A DNA stretch of 64,000 nt. Source: Isoetes taiwanensis (lineage: Eukaryota > Streptophyta > Lycopodiopsida > Isoetales > Isoetaceae). Position numbers and translations under genes: made by a program. Position 1 is the first letter of the stretch. The number at the start of each line of letters is the position of its first letter. The stretch spans positions 124,001 to 188,000 of the forward strand of contig JAJEKV010000404.1 in assembly GCA_021234155.1 (NCBI GenBank). Direction: 5' to 3'. The notes below the pieces were generated by a model, which saw nothing but the letters and a program-made list of their open reading frames with translations, made no database searches and was not told the origin of the DNA. Shown here piece by piece: positions 1-11,205 of this stretch.

Positions 1-1599
1 CAAAAGCCATTTGACTTGCAGCTTACCCGCGTCATGGCGCCATTCAGGAAGTCGCTAGCGATCGATGCTCCCCTCGAACTTCGAGGTCCCCAATGCGCGG
101 GGAAGATAAACTTCGCTCGCTCACTTAGTCCCTTGATGTGATTAAATTTGAAAAATAGTGTTTGGCGGGCTAATTCGCTAGCCCGTCTTTGTACCCTTAG
201 CCCGCTTCTTTTCATAAATGATTGCATGTCCTTAACTTCAAATTAAAGAACACGCCCGATCTTTTTTACATGCAGTCCTAAAACTCTAGCGCGGAGGAGA
301 CTTAATTCTGAAGGGTCGAAGAGGATGAGAGGGCATCGACATGACTCCGTCCATCAAGCTGGCCTTGGGAGGATGCTTCTACCGGTGGCGGCAAGAAGAA
401 GAAGACAAACACCCCGGGTGAGCTCGAGGTTTTTCTTTTGTCGAATACCTTAACTGATCCATCCTTTCATCTTGCACGGCATTCACCGCGGACTCGCGGT
501 GATCAGCGGGCGAACTCCATTATTCGTCATCGAGGGATTTGGAGGCGAGCTTCTTGAAACAATGGCCGAGATTCTTGGTGGTATGTCGAGGTATCGACAA
601 GTGGGAAGGAAAAGATCTGTTTCTACACCAAAGGGACAAGAAGAGCTCAGGAGACAAGTACAAGAAAATCGGTGTTGTGCTCTCCGTCTCTGCGCATGAT
701 TCAAAGCATTTAACACTACATGTCGAGGACTGCCGGAAAAGAGTAAGTTCTATCACACCAAAAAAATTAGCGGTTTCAAATTATTCTCACTCTTCCATGA
801 GCAAGGCTAAGGGCACGAAAAAAGGCCGGCGCCTTTAAATTGTCGAGAACTTGGGTGGAAGGAAAGGAAGGGATGGATGAAGGAGGAACCCTAACATCGG
901 GGAGCTTGGTATGGAGATTTCAGTCGGGGGAAAAGCATTCAATCACGGGGACCTTCACTTCTATTGTCTTTGAAGACTCTACAACACTCTGATTGGGGAA
1001 TGAAGTTGTGGTTCATACAAAAAAGTCCACCAAAAACAAAGATGGGGATGATGACACCACGGGAGGAATCAGATGTGAAGGAGATGAAGATATGGTGAGT
1101 CTCAAACCTCGATCAGATGATCGGATCAGGATTTCTGAGAGAGGGGCGAGAAAATGGGCGTCTAGCTCGGTATTATCCGTTGGGAATATCACACAAAATT
1201 CTTCTTTGGACATTAGGCGGTGAAGGTTTGCACGGGAGATGCCGTCTTGTTCAACCACGGGGAATTTAATCCGGCACACATGCTGGAGATTGAAACTTTG
1301 ATGGTGCGACATCTGATGCCGAGATCAATACTGCCGGATGTCATACCTTTTAGCGGTCGGCCGGTGGAAGTTGTTAATTTGGAAGTCGAGGAAATCTGAA
1401 AGAAAAACGTCGGTTACAGGTTGTAGGCGGTCACGGCGGTGAGGCGGCTCAAGTATTGCCGTGGCGGGAGGAGGTGCGCAAAGGATCAAGGATAGATATG
1501 CCAAAGCGAGAGTCTGCGAGTTCTTTTCGTGAGGCGCCCGACAGCCGGGCCGGCGGCATTATGTTGCCTGCGAACACAATAGCGGCGAGTGCCCGGCTT
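1..1599. other. Degenerate coding-like region, no recognised gene
   Basis: Short open stretches on the + strand, for example about 539-835 (lysine-rich, ends KAKGTKKGRRL) and about 1220-1400 (contains GDAVLFNHGEF), read like broken coding sequence, but I recognise no family. Frames change often. CAG and CTG look scarce and CGG/CGAG frequent, the same signature that marks corrupted stretches of the gypsy copies further on, so some frame breaks may be base-call errors. It could be the 5' part of the same decayed locus as the phosphatase remnant at 3.9-4.6 kb; that link is only proximity and shared texture. Confidence 0.3.
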
Positions 1600-2010
1600 C
1601 GTAAGGTAAATAACTCTGAATCTTTCCATTCGGCTTTCGCTGAGTCGAAAGCCTACCATCTAACATTTGCCGATTATCTTTGGGGTTTTCGACTTCGCGA
1701 GTCGAAACTGAGTAACTTCCTGAAAATCAAAGGATCGCGAGCTTTTCGATTCCTTGAGTCGAGAAAAACCCTAACCGATAAAAGAAAATTAGACATTCAA
1801 GGGGACTTTCTTCGCGTAGTGAAAACCTACCATCTAACATTGCCCGATTATCACTGGGGTTTCTCGACTCGCGGTCGAAAGCAGTATATTCTGAAAAATC
1901 AAAGGATGCGAGCTTTCTCGACTCGCGAGTCGAGAAACCAAAAAAAAAAGTAAAAAAATTAGACATTCAAAGGGACTTTCGACTCGGCGAGTCGAAAAAC
2001 CGAGAACTAC
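1600..2010. repeat. Cluster of palindromic CTCGACT-CGCG-AGTCGAG motifs
   Basis: Variant copies of a palindrome of the form TTTCTCGACT..AGTCGAGAAA occur near 1630-1650, 1685-1710, 1740-1770, 1858-1880, 1915-1937 and 1976-1998. Further copies lie near 3664-3687, 4722-4745, 4849-4870, 4974-4997 and 5757. Long shared stretches such as CCTACCATCTAACATT at about 1651 and 1828 show the block is itself a tandem duplication of roughly 175 bp. The exact bases of the palindrome are suspect, because CAG and CTG are often rendered CGAG and CTCG elsewhere in this window. Confidence 0.6.
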
Positions 2011-3640
2011 TATTCTTGTTTATTAGGGTGTTTGTAGATACTTTCATGCTCGACATTGGTACATTATGCGAATCGCATTATATCGACGGATCATACGCTA
2101 GGCAACAGTGGAAAGCATTGGGTTGTCCTCGGCGTCCTAAAACAGGGCTCCCTCGGATAAGTGGAAGACCTTTGAGAAACTATCGGATATGTTGCTGGAG
2201 GGACAGGAAGATGACAAGGGAGAGGAAGAAGAGAAGAAAGAAAGAACACCAGGAAAAGGGAGTCTCTCTCTCGGACCAATATGACCTCATTCTTAGCTCG
2301 AGGTGATGGGAGAAATGGGTGACATATGGGCTCAATGGACAAGAGGCAAGCTGAAGGACAGCAATGGAGAATTTCAAGCCGAGGCGGACCCCAAGTTGTT
2401 TGACAAGCGGTTCATGAAAGGATACGGGGCCTCGCCGGACAAAAGCGCTTGACCTACAAGGCAAAATCTTGGAGGAACAATCGCTAAGGAAGACCAGGAG
2501 TTCTAAAAATGCGGGGCGCAAAAAGTTATGCCGCAGTCTAAAAGCGGCATCGCGTTAGAAAGAAGGCATCCGCGAGGTTACGCAGCGTTGCATCTAATGA
2601 ATACCATGATTTTGATTATTACAAGGAAAAGGCTGCCCTTGATGAGGAAGACATGAAGGAATTGAACCGTCTATGTCAACCCTACATCAACACCAAGCTG
2701 AAGCGTAACGTCAAAACCCTTCCTTTCCACTGAATGTGCTATGGCAATTCTGAAAAGGAAGCTTGGATTGGTGGTCCCATTTTAAGGCGACGATAGCTCC
2801 CCATTTCTGGTTACTTTGGGACACAAAGGAGGATTTGGTGGTGCAGGCGGCACTGGACCCGTGGCATTATTTGCCATCAATATGATCGAAGACCCACCCT
2901 TTTTATGACAAAGGCGACATAGGCGGTGGTACAAGGCGTGTCGGACATGGCCGACACGGATACTTTCAGTTTCCTTGTCTTTTTGCATCTTAGGGCAATC
3001 AAACAGCTTCTTTGTCTCCCAATGGGCGGCTGATATTAACTTCACCAACAAGATCATGCACTCCATATACGAACTTGATCATGAGTGCGGACTTGGCTTA
3101 CCGAAGGCACCAAGCTTTGCCAACATAGTTTTGGTTTTGATTTCAAGATCGGTGGTCGACCTGGATAAGTGGTGGTCTAGCGAGCATCATTATCTCGACA
3201 AGTTCATGATCTCTCAAAGCGGATGGAACCACGGAAGGGGCAGATTTATGGAGGATGTTCCATCGATGGACAAGGTCGGCAAAGATGGTGCGGCGAGGTC
3301 CTATACATAGAAATTCCTATCCGGCCAAGAGTTATCAAGTACTTCATAACCGGCTTGGTGAGGAAGATCAAATTGTATCGCAGTGGTACATGAATGGCTG
3401 TTCTCTCGGGGGCTATCTTTGTTTGGAATGAAACCTATATCCGTGGTTGGAAATAAGGACATGGTTGAAACCATTCGGTCATACACGGATCTGCTTCATG
3501 AGCATTTCAAGGGAGGAAGACAAATGGAAGCGATAAAGGCGGCGGCGGGGCGAGGGAGACAAAGCTGGCGGAGGCGAGAATGTCGAAGGTTTGGACGAAT
3601 CTTTGCCGAACACATTCTTGAAAACCTGAGATTGAGGTGA
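2011..3640 (+). other. Broken coding-like sequence, unassigned
   Basis: Several in-frame stretches have the look of a decayed protein gene. About 2560-2735 reads a charged segment containing DEEDMKELNRLCQPYIN. About 2975-3307 gives 111 codons including ADINFTNKIMHSIYELDHE and VVDLDKWWSSEHHYLDKF. About 3383-3525 reads on to TIRSYTDLLHEHFKGG. The frames do not join and no family is recognised. The stretch lies directly upstream of the HAD phosphatase remnant on the same strand, so it may be the N-terminal part or an adjacent gene of the same duplicated block. Confidence 0.3.
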
Positions 3641-3954
3641 GTTTACTTTTGCTCTATCGGTGTTTCTCGATTCGGCGGTCGAGAAAACTTCGTTCCTTTC
3701 AATACCTTTTCTTTTCATTTCGACTTCTTGAGTGAAAACTCGTTCCTTCGGCGGATGTCATCATTTGAGAATTCAGCTCAAGCGACTCGGATCATTGTCA
3801 TTGGGCAGCGGTTCGCGTCGCGAGGAGGAGAATGAAAAGGACAAAGACAATCTAGAGCAAGACACCGCTCCACGGCCCGAAAGAACACGAAAAGATAATG
3901 ATCCGCATTTGGATCCCGATGAACGGAAATATGGTGAGCCAAACTCCAAGCGGG

Positions 3955-4599
3955 ATCGGTGGTCCCACCAAGCTTGTAATATTTGGCGTCAATGGGTATT
4001 AGCTGCGGTATACCACGACAAAAGGCGTCCCGAGATTAACACCTCGCGGATCCCAATCAAAAGCAGAGCATAGCATAAAATAGTGTATCCGAGGCCTAGA
4101 GCTAAGGAAATTATTGAATGGTGCCTGGAGCGGGGATTCGAAGTGGGCATATGGTCTTGTATGGCAAAGAAAAATATTGTCAATGTTCTTGGTGTTCTCG
4201 GCATTTCGTTTTTGAAGTTCAAGTTCGTTTGGGGAAGCGAAAATTCGAGCATGTGAAGGACCTCGATCCAGCCATCACAAAGGGAAGCCTATAATGGTGA
4301 AAATTTTGGGCCGAGTTTATGAGCAATTCGGGGACTATGGCAAACACAACAGCTGATCATAGAGCGACTCGCCTACAAGTGCTATCATAGCAGCGCCAAA
4401 ATACAATCATTGCTAAGCCATATCGACTGAAGAATATGAGGCGGATAGGTGGTTGTCCTTGGGACTGTGTCTGTCTTGGCGGAATCCCTCTTTGCCATTC
4501 TTGTCGCCCGATGTGCTACGAACTATCAGAGCCTCCGCGGAACCCGATCGAGAAGAGCAAGCCGATCATGAAAGCTATGGGCGACAAATATTTTGGTGA
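3955..4599 (+). pseudogene. NIF/FCP1-like HAD phosphatase domain remnant
   Basis: Successive frames encode pieces matching the plant NLI-interacting-factor/FCP1-like branch of HAD phosphatases. KLVIFGVNG at about 3969-3995 sits where the family has the nucleophile motif (K)LLVLDVNGLLA, and the catalytic Asp reads Gly. RPRAKEIIEWCLERGFEVGI at about 4092-4151 matches the conserved RPG..EFLEWCFERF.VGVWSS block. FVWGSENSS at about 4228 matches the FCWDQS block. LII followed by a corrupted DD-S-AYKCY at about 4352-4385 matches LLIDDSPYKA. A final open stretch with YEADRWLSLGLCLSW ends at TGA 4597-4599. Each block needs a frame change. CTG/CAG-type base-call corruption could explain several breaks and the lost Asp, so a functional gene cannot be excluded. 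The family dephosphorylates Ser/Thr in proteins; the substrate here is unknown. Confidence 0.6.
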
Positions 4600-4689
4600 A
4601 CAAGAAGAGTGACCCTCTGCTTTCGGATAGTCAAATTGTGTGAATATTGTGTCGAGCGTTGAAACATGTATTGACCATTTTGTAATGAA

Positions 4690-5000
4690 TATACTTGTAT
4701 ATTGAGTTTTCGATGCCTTTCTCGACTCACGAAGTCGAGAAAGGCATGCTTGTCGTGTTGATGAAACCATTTGTATGTTTGATTGTGTATTTGGATGCAG
4801 CCACAATCTATTATGATAATGCTTGTACATTGGGTTTCACGGGCCTTTCTCATTTCGCGAGTGAGAAAGGCATCTTGGTTGTCTCGTTGACAAAAGCATT
4901 TGTATGCTTCCGTGTGTGATTGGATGCAACCATATTCTAATGAGAATGGTTGTACTTTGACTTTTATGGGCCTTTCTCGACTTCGCGAGTCGAAAAACAC
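4690..5000. repeat. Three tandem units of about 127-128 bp
   Basis: The phrase GCCTTTCTC starts at 4715, 4843 and 4970, a period of 128 then 127 bases. Each unit carries a TTTGTATG(T/C)TT segment, a T-rich CTTGTACATTG-like segment, and one copy of the CTCGACT/AGTCGAG palindrome. The array starts about 90 bases after the stop of the phosphatase remnant, so it would lie in its 3' flank. Confidence 0.75.
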
Positions 5001-5640
5001 TACACTCCCGTCATTGGATGCGGTTGTATGGAATGAATGTTCTCTCGTTGTAATTTGATTTCAACATTCTTTTCTTCGTTTTGACTAATGGCACCGTAAT
5101 TGTTAATCATACTCTCCTTGCTCCGGTGGTTTAGGCACGAGATCCGACACGACCACAGATCCTTTCGAGGCATCGAGGAGTAAACCGCTCCAGGCGACCA
5201 CAGATCCGGCTCAAAGGCGGAAGAAATACCGTTTCAGCGCGAGATCCGGTCACGCTACACTCTTGCCCGGCCTTTGGGACAAGGTTGCTTAGTTTGAATG
5301 AAAAAAAGAGGTTGCTCGCTACACCACAGGGATAAAGAACATCACGAAGAACAAAAGAAAGTCCAGGAAGCTCAAGGCATCTTGCAAGCATTGCATAACA
5401 TCCACGGAGGTTGGGGAAGGAGCATATTCGATGAAAAGGCTGCGGGAGGCGAGTGGAGAAGTCGGGTGGGCAGGTCGGTAGGTAGCTCGAGGCACCTCCC
5501 GTGAGGCATTCCACACTCTTGAGGTTGCCCCAAAGGCTTACGAGGCGGCATGAAGAAGCGCCACAAGTTAATCCCCTAAGGTGGACCACCTACCAAGATG
5601 ATGTAAGCGTAGTAGTGACAGCAAGACCGCCATGGTCTCT
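5001..5640. other. Coding-like debris downstream of the phosphatase remnant
   Basis: Open frames exist on both strands at about 5131-5589 (-) and 5298-5504 (+), but neither shows a recognisable domain. The stretch is rich in CGG/CGAG and poor in CAG/CTG, like the first 5 kb. No gene is called. Confidence 0.25.
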
Positions 5641-7499
5641 GCGTCCGATGTAAAATACATTGTATCTGTTCAATTTATTAATAAAAATTCATTTTCAACT
5701 AGATCTTTGGTTTCAAACTTTAATGAATTTCCTTTATTTCAGTTGCATTGTTTTTGTTCTCGACTTCGCTTGAACACAGGGAAAAGCTGCAAACCATTTC
5801 GGATTTGAGTTTTATTCAAAAATTGAATTAAGGATAGTTTTGGTCGGGGTGCTACTTTTTATGTAAATTAAGGGTTCGAAAAAAATGGGAATGGAATGAG
5901 TCCCACTTTAATTAAATCGACTTGAGGTTTTTAATCCTGGCGATAAGCTCTAGATACACTTCAACATCTGTAGAAATTTTATTTTTTAGGTCAAGGTTGA
6001 TACAACTGGATATTCCCTGTATTTTTCCCTTTTCTTTTTAATAGCTTGCGAATGTGCCAACTACCCACTCTAAACCCTTGTAGAAAAACTGCAAAGATGG
6101 ATGAAAAGCTTATTTATTGGGATGATGTTGTACCTTGCGAGTCGAAGCACGAGAGTTTATGTTGCTTATAATATCATTTAGGCCGCTTAACAAAAAGCGA
6201 AAAGGCGGTCAAGATTAATCAATCTTCAAAATACAGACATTTGGCTCTGGGGTAATGTGTACTGAGAATGCCGGGTTCTGATTAAGAGCGTTAGTAGGAT
6301 CATCAGAAGCAGGAGTGACAAAACCTGAAATAACCCTTGCTCCAACATGGTTTGTAGGACTTTCTATCTCAACTGCCTCATCATCATGAGCAAGTTGCTC
6401 TTTTGGAAACTGATATGGTGGTGCTCGGGGGAATGGCAATGGGAGCAAGAGAATGAGAAAGAAAGTCGAAGTGTGCCATACCATTGAATATCCAAGCCAT
6501 GTTATATTATTTGAACCTTTAGGGAAATGTAATCTAAATTAGACAAAGGCTTTAATGATATTATATGGATTTAAAAGGAGATAAGAAAAGGCATTGCTCC
6601 TTTTTAAAAGGCAACAACCTTTTTTCTAAGCAGCAACAAGCTTATATTAGGCATCGATAATTATAAAAAGAGGACAACAATTGCGAACCGGACTTCTTAT
6701 TTGGAGCAACATGTCATATAAGAACTTGCAAGCAATAGATTCGACCTTTGTTCAGCAACAAACCAACAATTGCAGACTCGGCCTGTCGATATTGCTCTAG
6801 CTCCAGCAATTGCCTAGCAGCCACTTCAGAAATTTTTTGATCTGAGTGAAAGCATGTTAGGGTATACCATCTAAGGTACTTTTTAGAGAGTGCAAAACTA
6901 CCCAGAAAAGTATTTAGCACTGAGTATTGTTTTGATTCATTTTAGTTTTTAATCATGCTGTTACCCTCTTAATACTACAGATTGACATGTTATTGAGTTT
7001 TATTTTGAAAATTTTGATTGATTTTAATGGAAAGAAAGAATGAAACTTTTGAGGCTTCCAAAGTGGTACACTATAGCTTGATTTTACCCATCCTATACTC
7101 TATACTTCTGAATTTTGATTCCATTGCTAGCTTATTCTTAAGCCTATGCTGAACCTAAAAAGATAAAAATGCAAAGCCGGTGAAAATCGAGAAAAGAGAG
7201 CGCCAGCGCCAAAATCAACACCAAATGTCACAAAAAGGGAAACAACTTCGAGAAAACAACACTTTCGAACAAGGAATGCAAGTGCCTAGCGGGCGCCATC
7301 GCCGACCTCGTCATGGTGCGGATTGAACAAATGGAGGTGGCCGCGTGCAAAATGTGGTGTCGCTAATATTTAGAGGGAAATGTTAGCGGTGGCCATTCTT
7401 GAGTCGCGGCCTTTGGCTCGCCCTAACGAGGCTTGCCGGTGGCCTTACCGCATAATGGCCAACCGACAAATTACCCTACCCTAACAAAAAACTTTGACA
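5641..7499. other. AT-rich intergenic sequence with two small unassigned minus-strand ORFs
   Basis: Mostly AT-rich with no recognised gene. Two minus-strand open frames look mildly protein-like. 6484-6215 is 89 codons and contains VGARVISGFVTPASDDP. 6920-6714 is 68 codons and contains VAARQLLELEQYRQAESAIV. Neither has a domain I can name, a clear start context or visible splice partners. 7180-7480 is GC-richer and resembles corrupted repeat sequence. Confidence 0.3.
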
Positions 7500-7800
7500 C
7501 CATTTCTTGGGAATTTATAGACTTTGCTATGACTAAAATTGGTTTTTCTTTAAAGCTCGGGCAGACTCATTATTGGTCTCAATTCTAGAGCCGACTCTGC
7601 GGTTATGATTAATGGCTCCCCTCTAGTTTTTTCCTCTTCAAAGGGATGTGAGACAAGGATGCCCTTTAGCTCCTTATCTCTTCTTAATTGTTCTTTGAGC
7701 TTCTTATTAAAGCGGTTCTCCATCATAAAAACGGGGTAATATTAAGTATCTAAAGTTGCCTAATTCGACAATCATCTCTCTATTCTTCAATATCTTTGAT
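7500..7800 (+). mobile_element. L1-like LINE 1, 5' fragment (RT fingers/palm)
   Basis: Broken frames read FIDFAMTKIGFS (about 7510-7545), an INGSP block (about 7606) and QRDVRQGCPLAPYLFLIVL (about 7635-7691), the conserved block just before the YADD box in plant L1-like reverse transcriptases. The frame then runs toward SLYSSISL and stops being LINE at 7800, where the LTR element begins. The continuation, starting at the ADDTLLM box, is at 11,734 on the other side of that insertion. The element is 5'-truncated or unrecognisable upstream of about 7500, has internal frameshifts, and is dead. Confidence 0.8.
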
Positions 7801-8320
7801 TGATGGCGGGTTTTCCACACCCCATCATTCGACCTCAAAAGAAATCAGGATCATTCTAGTGGTTGCTACAATGCAAAGCGAGAATGGATTGGACAGAAGC
7901 AAGAAATTAAGAACAAATACGGGCCCCAAAATAATCTTCAATCTATAAGAATAAGAGAAGGAAATACAATGCAAATTGCCCTCCATGCCTCGAAACATGG
8001 AGGGCCTCAGAATCCATGATCAAGAGAGGTCTGCGAACCCTTTCAAGAATCTTGGATCAGGGAGAGAGGGGAACTTCGTGTTCCTCAAAATTTTAAATAC
8101 TTTGCACCTCATACTCTTCACCTTCCATTCCAACCTCTTCATCTCAACCTTTTATGCCCCTTCATCTTAGCCTTCTATTTTCACCTCTTTATCTTAGCCA
8201 TTTAAAATAATTGTAATAAACATCCCAAAGGCCCTTATAAATCTAGGCCCTTAGGTTACAAATACTCCTTCACGCCCCCTCCTTTCTTATGTTGACCGGG
8301 TGCCAAAATCCTGGTCAACA
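7801..8320 (+). repeat. 5' LTR of the LARD-like element
   Basis: Starts TGATGGCGGG and ends CTGGTCAACA, the TG..CA ends expected of an LTR. It is collinear with 11,206-11,733 over its whole length, with scattered differences mostly at CAG/CTG or homopolymers. Near the 3' end it carries CTTAGGTTACAAATACTCC. Confidence 0.85.
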
Positions 8321-8399
8321 TCTCGCCCAAACAAAAAATGGGCCGGTCCCCTCGGCCCAAATGCTTCAACTTCTTTTTCTCCATTTGACTACAATGATT

Positions 8400-8665
8400 T
8401 GGAGGTTTCTTGGAGGTTTTTAGGGTGTACTCCAACACCATAGAATAATAATAATATTTGGAGGTTTTAGGGTGTACTCCAACACCTTTTAGGGTGTACT
8501 CCAACACCATAGAATAATAATAATATTTGGAGGTTTTAGGGTGTACTCCAACACCATAGAATGATAATAAAACTTGGAGGTTTTAGGGTGTACTCCAACA
8601 CCATAGAATGATAATAAAACTTTGGAGGTTTTAGGGTGTACTCCAATACCAGAAAATGATGATAA
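8400..8665. repeat. 47 bp minisatellite inside the LARD-like element
   Basis: GGGTGTACTCC starts at 8423, 8470, 8492, 8539, 8586 and 8633: four 47 bp steps and one short 22 bp step. Units contain TTGGAGGTTTTAGGG and CACCATAGAAT(A/G)ATAATAA. Confidence 0.9.
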
Positions 8666-9197
8666 TATATTGTGTCAAAATAATGAAATAATGAGATGTC
8701 AAAATTTCGCATAAGAGCTTTGGGGTAGGGCACCATTAAATGTTATGGCCAATGATAAAATTTAATAAGGTTCACAATTTGTTTTTTGGCTTGGCTTTGG
8801 CACGGTGAGGAGGAGAGGAAAGCGAAGGCTCTTTGCCCAAACAAAAATATGCAAATCATAAATATGGGCTAAGAATGTTCAAAACGTGGCAAAGTAGAGA
8901 AGGAAAACGTGGAGGCGCGCCCAAACAAAAAAATGTGCAATCATAAATATATGCATGGTAGCAAGGGCAATGGTAATGGTCGAATAATAGGCTAAAAGGA
9001 GGAAATGGTGAGTAGGTAATGGTCGAATAGGGTATGGTCGAAATGGAGCCAATAAATGGGCAATCAATGGTGAAAAGCATAGTTGAAGAAATAATTTTAG
9101 GGCAAGAATAGGGCAACCTGGTTTTCGAACTTCGAGACTCTTTGGATGAGAGGCGAGCATGCATGCCGTGACTCTTCTTGATAGGTATGGCTTCTTG

Positions 9198-9523
9198 ATA
9201 AAATCCCCTTAAATCCCCTTTGGTTTGGGTGCATATTCACGGGGGTGACTCAGCAACTTGAGAACATTGGATAGGCATATTCACCCCTTATTCCTTAATC
9301 TACGATGCATTAAAGTTCCTCGGTTGTGGGGTATGCAAGTACAAAATTTACTATCTTGTATAACAAGATTAGCAAAAATACTATAAGATTTCAAAGCGGA
9401 ATACTATATAGTGTTGATTTAAATGCGTGCAAAAATATACAATTATGAGGGCTCTACCATTTGCCCCTCGCCACCCCTGTGTGAATATGCACCCAAACCA
9501 AAGGGGATTTAAGGGGATTTTAT
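9198..9523. mobile_element. MITE, 326 bp with long terminal inverted repeats
   Basis: The left end ATAAAATCCCCTTAAATCCC (from 9198) continues through TTTGGGTGCATATTCAC. It is the reverse complement of the right end, which reads GTGAATATGCACCCAAACC and on to GGGGATTTTAT (ending 9523). The inverted arms are about 45 bp, near-perfect, with a short unrelated centre. TA at both edges could be a Tc1/mariner-type duplication, but the boundary is ambiguous by a base or two. It has no coding capacity and sits within the LARD-like element. Confidence 0.8.
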
Positions 9524-10311
9524 GTGTTAATTAATGTCAATGGTAGTTATGTGTTGGTTGTTAATGTCAATGGTTGTTATATGTTGGTTGTTATGTGTTG
9601 GGGGATTTAATTTTTATATCTTGGATGTTAATGGTTTGTGTTGCAAAAAAAAAAATTGGCCCCTTCGGGGCCTTAGGGACGTCACCCCCTCCCTCCCCCC
9701 CTCCGGTGTGACAAAAATTTTAGAATTCAAAGAAAAAACTAGAATTCATTTGGGGCTTTCATCACCTGTAGCTTTTGAATTTGATCATAATAAAACAAAT
9801 AGAACATAAGTAAAAGTTACCATAAAGATAGAGCAGATTAATCCCATTATTATGAAAGTCATAAAGTTTGCAACACCCATACACAAATATTTTTCAACTG
9901 GAATTTAACAATGACCTTGGGCCTCCATGGATTCTTTTGGTGAGAAACCAAAGTGGGAAACTTTTCGCTTGTTAGCACAAGGATCTAGAAGCCTTGGAAT
10001 TTGCTTAATAACTGTCTCAAAATCTAAAAATGCATGGTAATTTTTGCAAGCTTCATTGAATGAGCCATAAAACAATATCAATAAGCGCAATCCTATTAAT
10101 CGGTGGTAGAATGTGAAAGCCTACCAAACCCGGCCGAAAAATTGCTGTTTTAGCATAGATAACTTAACCAAACATATCCATATCATACACTATCAAAAGA
10201 TCTGGGAGAGAGCTTTCCAACGCAATAAAATCATCTCAAAGCGAGCTACGGATCAAAAGTTATGATAAGAAATGTGTTGCATGAGAAAGCGCATTACATG
10301 CGCCCTTCAAG

Positions 10312-10509
10312 CCCTTCATGTGCCCATTATGCACCACACACACAAAAAGAGGGCTTTTGTTGTGAGCCATTGGTTGTTGACCATTGGAAAAAAAATGCTA
10401 AAATCAATGGCCCTTCATGTGCCCATTATGCACCACACGCACAAAAAAAGGGCTTTTGTTGTGAGCCATTGGTTGTTGACCATTGAAAAAAAAAGGCTAA
10501 AATCAATGG
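10312..10509. repeat. Tandem duplication, two units of 99 bp
   Basis: CCCTTCATGTGCCCATTATG starts at 10,312 and again at 10,411, and the units match through the GGTTGTTGACCATTG segment and an A-run. Short overlapping ORFs here are by-products of the repeat. Confidence 0.9.
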
Positions 10510-11205
10510 CTCAGAAATGGTGCACTCTAGATGTACGCATTAGTACATCCATTTGAATACATCACGAAATCATAGGAAAACCTTAGTGAAAATCGTACAA
10601 AAACACAAAGAAAACCCCTTGTTATTATGCTACATATGGTGGTCGGAATGGCGGATAGATCTTTCTTTTACTCTTCTTTTCTCCTCCCTTCCCATCTCTT
10701 GCAGATCGTGGGCGGCAAACAGAAAGCAAACAAGCGGTTATGGCAGAAAAAAAATTTCTGTTCTTCATTCCCCTTCCTTTCCTCAGTAAATCCGGCAATA
10801 AGCCTTGCATCTTTTACGCAAGTCGGCTAAGTATGTGCGGCAAACTTAGCATTGGAGGGCTGGCATTTTGCTGGCTCTCCCGAAATAATCATAAGCAGCA
10901 TCGATCTTCTTGATTTGTCATTCCTTCTCTCTGGAGATGCCCCGGTACTGTAACAAAACCAATGTTTTTAGAATCAGCAAGTTGTGTAGAAAAAGATCTT
11001 CAAGCTTGTCTCTTTTGGCATGCTGTCATTTTTCTACAACAAAGCACTATGAATGATGCAGCAAAGAATGAAGCTGGGTATGAAAAATGGCAGAGAAAGA
11101 GAAAAGGAAAATTTAAGATATGGCAAGAATGAATCATGGAAAAAATTACAGCAGCACCAAAACTTGATCCCGGGGAAAATTAAGATCTCGGTAGAATCTC
11201 CATAA

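Noticed and set aside
6714-6920. Minus ORF with AARQLLELE considered as a PPR gene end
   Set aside because: Only one short phrase resembles PPR C-terminal motifs, and the sequence after it does not fit.
8256-8736. Minus-strand ORFs with repeated VLEYTLK
   Set aside because: They translate the 47 bp minisatellite; not a repeat protein.
10262-10556. Two overlapping + ORFs of 74 and 94 codons
   Set aside because: Both are translations of the 99 bp tandem duplication inside the LARD-like element.
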